Positions 58,747 to 64,000 of a stretch of 64,000 bases of DNA are shown one piece after another (the stretch's first letter is position 1; each line of letters starts with the position of its first letter). Origin of the DNA: Thiotrichaceae bacterium (lineage in GTDB: Bacteria > Pseudomonadota > Gammaproteobacteria > Beggiatoales > Beggiatoaceae); NCBI GenBank assembly GCA_011391085.1, contig JAABRD010000008.1, positions 1-64,000 of the forward strand. The letters are read 5' to 3'. The position numbers and the translations under genes are program-made. The notes beneath the pieces are model-generated. The model was not told where the DNA came from. It made no database searches and was given only the letters and a program-made list of their open reading frames with translations.

Positions 58747-61071
58747 CTAAGATTGAGTTTGCTTCACATACTCCTCCACCAACGGAATAATATCATCAGC
58801 GTTAAACTGATCCGCTAACTCCCGAATTTTGCTGGTCAACGGTTTTAACCTAACGTCAGTTTGTTCCAACTTATCTACTTGTTGCAAAATCCCCTGTACA
58901 TCTCCTTGCATGGCTAAGTCCAGCAACACTTCCGCAGTCTGACCGGGCAGAGGCACAGCAATTTGAGGAAGTAACTGGGCGTGTGTCGTCAGTTCCGCAG
59001 ATTGGGTTGCCTCCGCCGGGACCACCGCTTGTTCATAAATCCAAGTCAACTCTAAATATTTCTGTAACTTCTCTAGCAAGACTTCGGCATCAATAGGTTT
59101 CATAAGAAACGTATCAAACCCCGCGGCATGACTTTGCGAATCTAGGTCAAACACGCTGGCGGACACCGCAATCACCGGCAACTCTTTAAATCCGTCTGAC
59201 TGTCGGATTTTTCGGACCGTCTCAAAGCCATCCATGACGGGCATGACTAGGTCTGTCAGGATCAGGTCTGGATGATGACTATACAACAAATCGAGGCACT
59301 CTTGACCATGAGTGGCTTCCAGAATGTCAAAACCTAATGGTTTTAAGAGGTTGATGAGGACCGAACGATTTTCCCATTTATCATCTGCCACCAGAATTTT
59401 TCGAGAAGGGCCTGCACAACCTAGAATGACCGGTTTATTGGCATGATGTCCTGATTTAACAACCTCGCGGGCTTCCGCAACGGGCAAGGTGACTGCAAAG
59501 AGACTGCCTTTCCCCAAGGTACTCTCCACCTGTAAATCTCCTCCCATGAGATTGACTAACTTTTGGGTGATTGACAATCCTAATCCCGTCCCGTCAGGCC
59601 GATAATGTTTGTCACCGGCTTGTTGGAACGGTTGAAAAATTTTGGCTAAATCTTCCTTGATGATGCCAATCCCCGTGTCGATGACTTGGAAGTGAATTTG
59701 GCCTACGGTATAACTGACGGTAAACGTGACGCCACCATGTTTGGTAAATTTAACCGCGTTGCCTAACAAGTTGATGAGAACTTGCCGAAACCTTTTTTCA
59801 TCTGCATACAGTCCGGTCGGCAAGGAGGACAGTTCTTCATAAACAAACGCAATATGTTTGTCTCGCGCCCGCATTTTAAAAGGGGCTAGGGTACTTTGCA
59901 GGAAGTCTTCCAGATGGAAGTTGGTCGGGTAAAGTTCCACGCAGTTAGCCTCAATTTTGGAAAAATCCAAAATATCGTTAATCAAGGTCAACAGGTATTC
60001 ACCACTGCGTTGAATAATGTGAATCCCTTCCTGCTGTTTGTCGGAAAAACTTTTATCCCGTGCGAAAATTTGGGCATAGCCTAAGATACCATTCAGCGGG
60101 GTTCTTAACTCGTGACTCATGTTCGCTAAAAATTCGCTTTTGGCTTGATTAGCCGCTTCCGCCATCTTTAACGCGGCGGTACGTTCTTGGATTTGTTGTT
60201 CCAGTTGCACATTCAAATTCTGCAAATGTTCCTGTTGTTCAGAAATTTGACCGGCCATGGTATTAAACGTATTGCCTAACACCGCAAATTCACCGGCATA
60301 GGTTTTCACACGTTGAGTATAATCACCCTGCCCAATGACCTGCATCCCATTGACCAGTGATTCCAAAGGACGGGCGACATGGCTACGAATAATGAAGGTG
60401 ACGAGGATAAAAATGAGAATGAAACCGATGAAATGGATGATGGCGGTTTGGAGAAAAGAGTTCCAAATCCGGTCTGCCATCACCGAAGCAGGCAGTTTGA
60501 TACTTAACAGACCGCGCAAATCACCCACCTTATAATCATAAGCGGTGTCGTAAGTATCACGAATCGTCGGCGGTGCTTCACTTTGTTTGCCGTGACACTT
60601 GATGCAATATTCCTCCACCCAAATGGGACGGGCATAGAGGTAAAAGCGTTCCCCGCTGGGTTTGTAAAAAGCTTTGAACAACACCTTCTCTTGAGGATGG
60701 TCGCGAAAATACTGCATGGTTTCCAGTTCCACTGGATCCGCAGTATGGTCTGGATTACGTGGCCGGTCCGAGACATTTTCAAAACTAAATTCGGAGTTGT
60801 CCCAACTGTGATAATCCTGCGAAATTTTGCCCATGGCATGGGCTGGTAAAAAGCCTAGCGTTTTGGGAGTGAGAGGGATGCCACTGTCTAGGAATTGCTT
60901 GTGATAAATACGCCGCATGGACATTAACACATTGCGGACTTTGTCCGCTTGTTCCCAGAGAGTTTGTTCCGTGTTGACCCGTATCGTTTGGTAATTGAGG
61001 ACTTCCAAGCCAGTGAAAGTGAGTAGTAACACGATACCGATAGTGAGTAGTAATTTGGTTTGAAGACTCAT
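58747..61071 (-). CDS. hybrid sensor histidine kinase with c-type haem-like input domain
   Basis: 774 residues. Membrane segment (about 6-24). Periplasmic Tll0287/DUF3365-like domain (about 30-200) with [14 protein letters not shown]156-x-x-C-H160 is a covalent haem site. Second membrane segment (about 208-228), HAMP (229-281), coiled coil (282-312). HisKA with H320 in [17 protein letters not shown]. HATPase with [14 protein letters not shown] (434-447), DTGIGI (465-470) and GTGLGLS (494-500). Receiver domain (about 558-680) with D607 in [15 protein letters not shown]-terminal helical tail (about 690-774) could be a weak Hpt-like bundle but lacks a clear phospho-His motif. Likely senses redox state or a gas at the inner membrane. 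Confidence 0.92.
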   Translation of the reverse strand: MSLQTKLLLTIGIVLLLTFTGLEVLNYQTIRVNTEQTLWEQADKVRNVLMSMRRIYHKQFLDSGIPLTPKTLGFLPAHAMGKISQDYHSWDNSEFSFENVSDRPRNPDHTADPVELETMQYFRDHPQEKVLFKAFYKPSGERFYLYARPIWVEEYCIKCHGKQSEAPPTIRDTYDTAYDYKVGDLRGLLSIKLPASVMADRIWNSFLQTAIIHFIGFILIFILVTFIIRSHVARPLESLVNGMQVIGQGDYTQRVKTYAGEFAVLGNTFNTMAGQISEQQEHLQNLNVQLEQQIQERTAALKMAEAANQAKSEFLANMSHELRTPLNGILGYAQIFARDKSFSDKQQEGIHIIQRSGEYLLTLINDILDFSKIEANCVELYPTNFHLEDFLQSTLAPFKMRARDKHIAFVYEELSSLPTGLYADEKRFRQVLINLLGNAVKFTKHGGVTFTVSYTVGQIHFQVIDTGIGIIKEDLAKIFQPFQQAGDKHYRPDGTGLGLSITQKLVNLMGGDLQVESTLGKGSLFAVTLPVAEAREVVKSGHHANKPVILGCAGPSRKILVADDKWENRSVLINLLKPLGFDILEATHGQECLDLLYSHHPDLILTDLVMPVMDGFETVRKIRQSDGFKELPVIAVSASVFDLDSQSHAAGFDTFLMKPIDAEVLLEKLQKYLELTWIYEQAVVPAEATQSAELTTHAQLLPQIAVPLPGQTAEVLLDLAMQGDVQGILQQVDKLEQTDVRLKPLTSKIRELADQFNADDIIPLVEEYVKQTQS

Positions 61072-61111
61072 AATGATATACTCCTTTAAAGAAGAAATAT
61101 GATTAATAGTG

Positions 61112-61134
61112 AGAAACTTAGTTTCTTTATGTTC
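61112..61134. promoter_or_regulatory. half AGAAACTTAGTTTCT palindrome upstream of the kinase gene
   Basis: AGAAACTTAGTTTCT, one of the two palindromes seen at 30564 and 55251, lying 41 bases upstream of the kinase start on the minus strand. Confidence 0.5.
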
Positions 61135-61165
61135 TCGTTCTCAAGCTACCGCGAGGAACCGCACT

Positions 61166-61254
61166 GCTGGACTAGAGGCTTTAGCCGGTGGATGTTGGTA
61201 CACGCATCGAAAAAAAGGGGGCAACCCCCACCGGCTAAAGCCTCTAGTCCACCG
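61166..61254. repeat. family C palindrome
   Basis: CTGGACTAGAGGCTTTAGCC-GGTGG ... CCACCGGCTAAAGCCTCTAG-TCCACCGG. Confidence 0.8.
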
Positions 61255-61397
61255 GCATTTCCACCGGCATTTTAGGTTCTAGGTTTCCAGTCGTAAAAAA
61301 TCACGTTTTTCATTTCCCACCTTCCTAAATCGCCACCAGCACTCTTACCAACTCCTCAACTTCTGTAACGTCGCTTTTATCAGGTGACGCTATGGTT

Positions 61398-61455
61398 CAG
61401 GAGTCCAAAGCGCAGCTTTGCCAGGCGGCGCACAAAGCTGCGCTTTGGACTCCTG
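61398..61455. repeat. 'CAGGAGTCCAAAGCGCAGC' hairpin (family B)
   Basis: CAGGAGTCCAAAGCGCAGCT... and ...AGCTGCGCTTTGGACTCCTG with a GC-rich loop. Almost the same arms as the copy at 33158. Confidence 0.88.
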
Positions 61456-61550
61456 TATAATACAATACACGCTTGCACTGTTACCGTTTTTTAGATATTA
61501 TAAAGTATATCACTTGCCAGTAATGAATACAATCCAAAGCAGAAAAAAAT

Positions 61551-62972
61551 ATGACATTCACCCCCCACAACTTCAAATTGCAAGCCATCCAGGCCATTCA
61601 AAATGATAGTCTCCAACGCGCCCTTGCCAGAACCAAAAGTCACTTTGTGGATAAACGTCAGGCCGCGGTCAAAAATCTTCCCGAATTTGATGCACTGCGG
61701 CACCGGGCGAAAGAGATTAAGGAACATACGCTGACTCATTTAGATTTTTACCTAGAATATTTTGAACAACAAGTGCTGGCCCAAGGTGGCCAAGTTCACT
61801 GGGCTGATACGCCGCAAACGGCACGGGACCATATTCTCCGGATTTGTCAAACCGCCCAAGCGAAACGAGTGACTAAAGGCAAATCCATGGTTAGTGAGGA
61901 GATTGAACTGAATGCGGCTTTACAACAAGCAGGGATGGAAGTGACCGAAACAGATTTGGGCGAATATATCATTCAGTTAGCTAAGGAACCGCCTAGTCAT
62001 ATTATCGCCCCGGCGGTTCATAAAAGTAAAGAACAGATAGCTGATTTATTTCATATTCATCATCAACCATACGGTCTTACGCAACGTCTTACCCAAATTC
62101 CAGAATTGGTCAATGAAGCCCGGCAAGTGTTGCGCGAAAAATTTCTTGCCGCTGACGTTGGCATCACGGGTGCGAATCTCCTCATTGCGGAAACTGGGAC
62201 GACGGTGTTAGTCACTAACGAAGGGAATGGCGATTTGACCAGTACGTTGCCACGGGTGCATATTGTTATCACCGGTATAGAAAAAGTCGTGCCCACTTTG
62301 GAAGATGCTACCACTATTTTACGAATCTTAGCCCGGAGTGCCACAGGTCAAGAAATCACTTCGTATACTACTTTCACGACAGGTCCCCGGCGTCTGGAGG
62401 ACTTAGATGGACCTCAAGAATTTCATGTAGTCCTCCTTGACAATGGCCGTTCCCAATGGCTAGGCAACGAATTTCATGACATCCTCCGCTGTATTCGTTG
62501 TGGGGCTTGTATGAATCATTGCCCCGTCTATGGTGCGATTGGAGGACATGCTTACGGGTGGACTTATCCAGGTCCAATGGGGTCGGTTCTCACCCCTCTC
62601 ATGTTAGGACTGAAGGAAGCAAAAGACCTTCCCAATGCTTCCACGTTATGTGGACGTTGCGAAGAGGTGTGTCCATTGCACATTTCTTTACCTCACATGC
62701 TACGTTGTCATCGCCACCGGGAACAGCAAGCTAAACTATCTCCTTTTTACATCCGTTGGTTACTCTCAATGTGGGCTTGGTTTGCCAGACATCCACGCCT
62801 TTACCACTATTTTGCGGCCATCAAAATCCGTTGGCTAGGTCGTTTAGGCAGACGCCGTGGTGCATTTCGCTATCTTCCATTGGCGGGAAGGTGGACGGCG
62901 ACTCGTGATCTGCCGGCGCCGCAGGGGGAGACGTTTATGGCGATGTGGAAGAAACAACAGGAGTTAAAGTAG
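61551..62972 (+). CDS. lutB: lactate-utilisation iron-sulfur protein LutB (LldF)
   Basis: 473 residues. An N-terminal LUD-type domain (about 70-300; AKRVTKGKSMVSEEIELNAA, GITGANLLIAETGTTVLVTN) is followed by two cysteine clusters: C314-x-x-C-x-x-C320-x-x-x-C324 (RCIRCGACMNHCPVYG) and C367-x-x-C370-x-x-x-C374 with C386 (LCGRCEEVCPLHISLPHMLR). It would carry electrons in the LutABC-type L-lactate oxidation complex, in the cytoplasm or at the membrane. lutC lies 570 bases downstream; lutA is not upstream. Stop TAG is the TAG of a 'gtagggtgc' repeat. No good ribosome site is seen. Confidence 0.93.
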   Translation: MTFTPHNFKLQAIQAIQNDSLQRALARTKSHFVDKRQAAVKNLPEFDALRHRAKEIKEHTLTHLDFYLEYFEQQVLAQGGQVHWADTPQTARDHILRICQTAQAKRVTKGKSMVSEEIELNAALQQAGMEVTETDLGEYIIQLAKEPPSHIIAPAVHKSKEQIADLFHIHHQPYGLTQRLTQIPELVNEARQVLREKFLAADVGITGANLLIAETGTTVLVTNEGNGDLTSTLPRVHIVITGIEKVVPTLEDATTILRILARSATGQEITSYTTFTTGPRRLEDLDGPQEFHVVLLDNGRSQWLGNEFHDILRCIRCGACMNHCPVYGAIGGHAYGWTYPGPMGSVLTPLMLGLKEAKDLPNASTLCGRCEEVCPLHISLPHMLRCHRHREQQAKLSPFYIRWLLSMWAWFARHPRLYHYFAAIKIRWLGRLGRRRGAFRYLPLAGRWTATRDLPAPQGETFMAMWKKQQELK

Positions 62973-63021
62973 GGTGCATCCCACGCACCATTTGGAAAAA
63001 TGCCATTCAGTTAAGAAATTA

Positions 63022-63184
63022 GGTAGTGATGCAATGTGGGTGATATGTTTACCCTCACCCCCGGCCCCTCTCCCTCCGGGTGCGGGGTGAAAACCGTTGG
63101 TGCCGCCACACTCCCCGCGCCCTCTGGGAGAGGGGCCGGGGGTGAGGGCAACTTCATGAATATCACCCAGATTGCATCACTACC
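63022..63184. repeat. family A palindrome, 163 bp, enclosing GC-rich palindromes
   Basis: GGTAGTGATGCAATGTGGG ... CCCAGATTGCATCACTACC with nested 'ccctcacccccggcccctctccc' arms, as at 30333 and 31661. Confidence 0.88.
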
Positions 63185-63218
63185 AGAAATTAAAGTAGCC
63201 AAAGAATTAAAATAGTGG

Positions 63219-63490
63219 TGGACTAGAGGCTTCAGCCGCAATGCCATTAAGTTAAGGAAAACCGCCCCCCGAATTAAAATACAGGTGGACTAGAGGCTAA
63301 CGCCTGTGGGTGCGGAACATAATTGAAATCGCGGGGCCCCGCCCCCGGCTAAAGCCTCTAGTCCACCCGTATTTTAATTTCGGGGAGACCTTCATTCCTT
63401 AACTTAATGGCATTGCGGCTAACGCCTCTAGTCCACCCGCGCTTTGATGGAATCACGTTCGGCCCCCCACCGGCTAAAGCCTCTAGTCCG
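63219..63490. repeat. cluster of family C palindromes
   Basis: Two to three overlapping copies of 'ggtggactagaggctt/aagcctctagtccacc', separated by two inverted copies of the 'atgccattaagttaagg' spacer (63239 and 63396). They part lutB from lutC. Confidence 0.8.
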
Positions 63491-63542
63491 GCGCTTCTTT
63501 CACCTTGTGAACACCACCCATTTTTCCTAGCCAGAGAAACTT

Positions 63543-64000
63543 ATGAATCAACCCCGTACCACCATTTTCAACAACCTTCGCCAGTCTTTAAAACGTCAAG
63601 AATTGGATGCCCACACTCGCCAAACTTTACAAGCCCGGTTGGCGGCCCATGTAGTCCATGAACAACCCTTTGTCGGTCCAGACCTCGTGTCTAAATTTTT
63701 CTACCAACTTGACAAAGTGGTAGGCACTCATGACACGGTTTCTACTTTGACAGAGATTCCGTTTGCTATTCAAGAATTTTTACAAAAATACACTCTCCCC
63801 AAAGACCTGGTGGTGGATGCCCAGTTGAACCACTTGTCCTGGTCACCGCGCCTTCACCCAGCTTACCGGGCCGCCTTGCCGCAAGATGTAACCAGTGTTA
63901 GCTATGCTTTTGCCGGTGTGGCTGAAACAGGTAGTCTCGTCCTACGGTCCTCCCCAGTGAGTCCCACGACCTTGAATTTTTTACCAGAAAATCATATTAT
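63543..64000 (+). CDS. lutC: lactate-utilisation protein LutC (LUD domain), partial
   Basis: The first 152 residues are in the window; the end is cut off. MNQPRTTIFNNLRQSLKRQE, QPFVGPDLVSKFFYQLDKVV, and SVSYAFAGVAETGSLVLRSS-PVSPTTLNFLPENHI. The last is the LUD-domain signature (A-x-A-x-x-G-V-A-E-T-G-S-L-V..S-x..x-x-x-x-L-L-P-x-x-H). Forms the third part of LutABC-type lactate oxidation with lutB. The gap of 570 bases to lutB is filled by repeats, so co-transcription is uncertain. Confidence 0.9.
   Translation, partial: MNQPRTTIFNNLRQSLKRQELDAHTRQTLQARLAAHVVHEQPFVGPDLVSKFFYQLDKVVGTHDTVSTLTEIPFAIQEFLQKYTLPKDLVVDAQLNHLSWSPRLHPAYRAALPQDVTSVSYAFAGVAETGSLVLRSSPVSPTTLNFLPENHI

Noticed and set aside
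1-64000. Insertion sequence or transposase genes
   Set aside because: No transposase, integrase or RAYT-like gene was recognised in any frame, so the many palindromes would be non-autonomous here.

Overview
The window looks like a chromosomal piece of a gammaproteobacterium close to the large sulfur bacteria (Beggiatoa/Thioploca/Thiomargarita group). This is an inference from gene content: Mla lipid transport, MltG, a DUF6776-type protein beside an argC remnant, many toxin-antitoxin (TA) modules of a kind shared with cyanobacteria, vWA-MoxR-associated HTH proteins, secreted caspase-like and clostripain-like proteases, and a very high load of short palindromic interspersed repeats. No database search was possible.

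Layout. 1-2.9 kb: decayed TA/regulator genes and an argC remnant. 3.1-9.8 kb: housekeeping genes, namely a DUF6776-like protein, nadA, a YkuD L,D-transpeptidase, mlaDCB and cobyrinate a,c-diamide synthase. 10-13.7 kb: a TA island (two vapBC pairs, a frameshifted relE with its antitoxin, HTH proteins). 14-16.5 kb: an AT-rich membrane protein, TerD-like and TerB-like genes and a glycine-zipper protein. 16.6-18.4 kb: two decayed copies of a protease C-terminal domain around another vapBC. 18.6-37.1 kb: a block of mostly exported proteins (propeller protein with an internal stop, pseudo-caspase, small secreted protein, clostripain-like protease, propeller-vWA protein, giant propeller-caspase), interleaved with two coiled-coil/nuclease-fold paralogues and a Schlafen-type AlbA_2 protein. 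37.8 kb: tRNA-Val. 38.3-49.1 kb: a sensor-MFS fusion, thrS, a two-domain substrate-binding protein next to a BCCT transporter, and mltG behind a truncated copy of itself. 49.5-58.6 kb: accessory genes (three vMAP-type HTH proteins, a GNAT TA pair, a triple-repeat secreted protein, hicAB, UPF0175/PIN). 58.7-64 kb: a haem-type hybrid histidine kinase and lutB, with lutC running off the window.

How it works together. The exported block is the most unusual part. Three proteins share the same N-terminal Ig-like and C-terminal modules. One full-length protein carries propeller plus caspase with an intact His/Cys pair, and two shorter neighbours each keep one half; the caspase-only protein has lost both catalytic residues. 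With a clostripain-type protease and a vWA propeller protein nearby, this suggests a periplasmic or surface protease/adhesion system of unknown function.

The second theme is repeats. At least a dozen families of short palindromes fill almost every intergenic gap. Some are nested in one another, one lies in frame inside cobB, and several supply the stop codon or last residues of TA genes.
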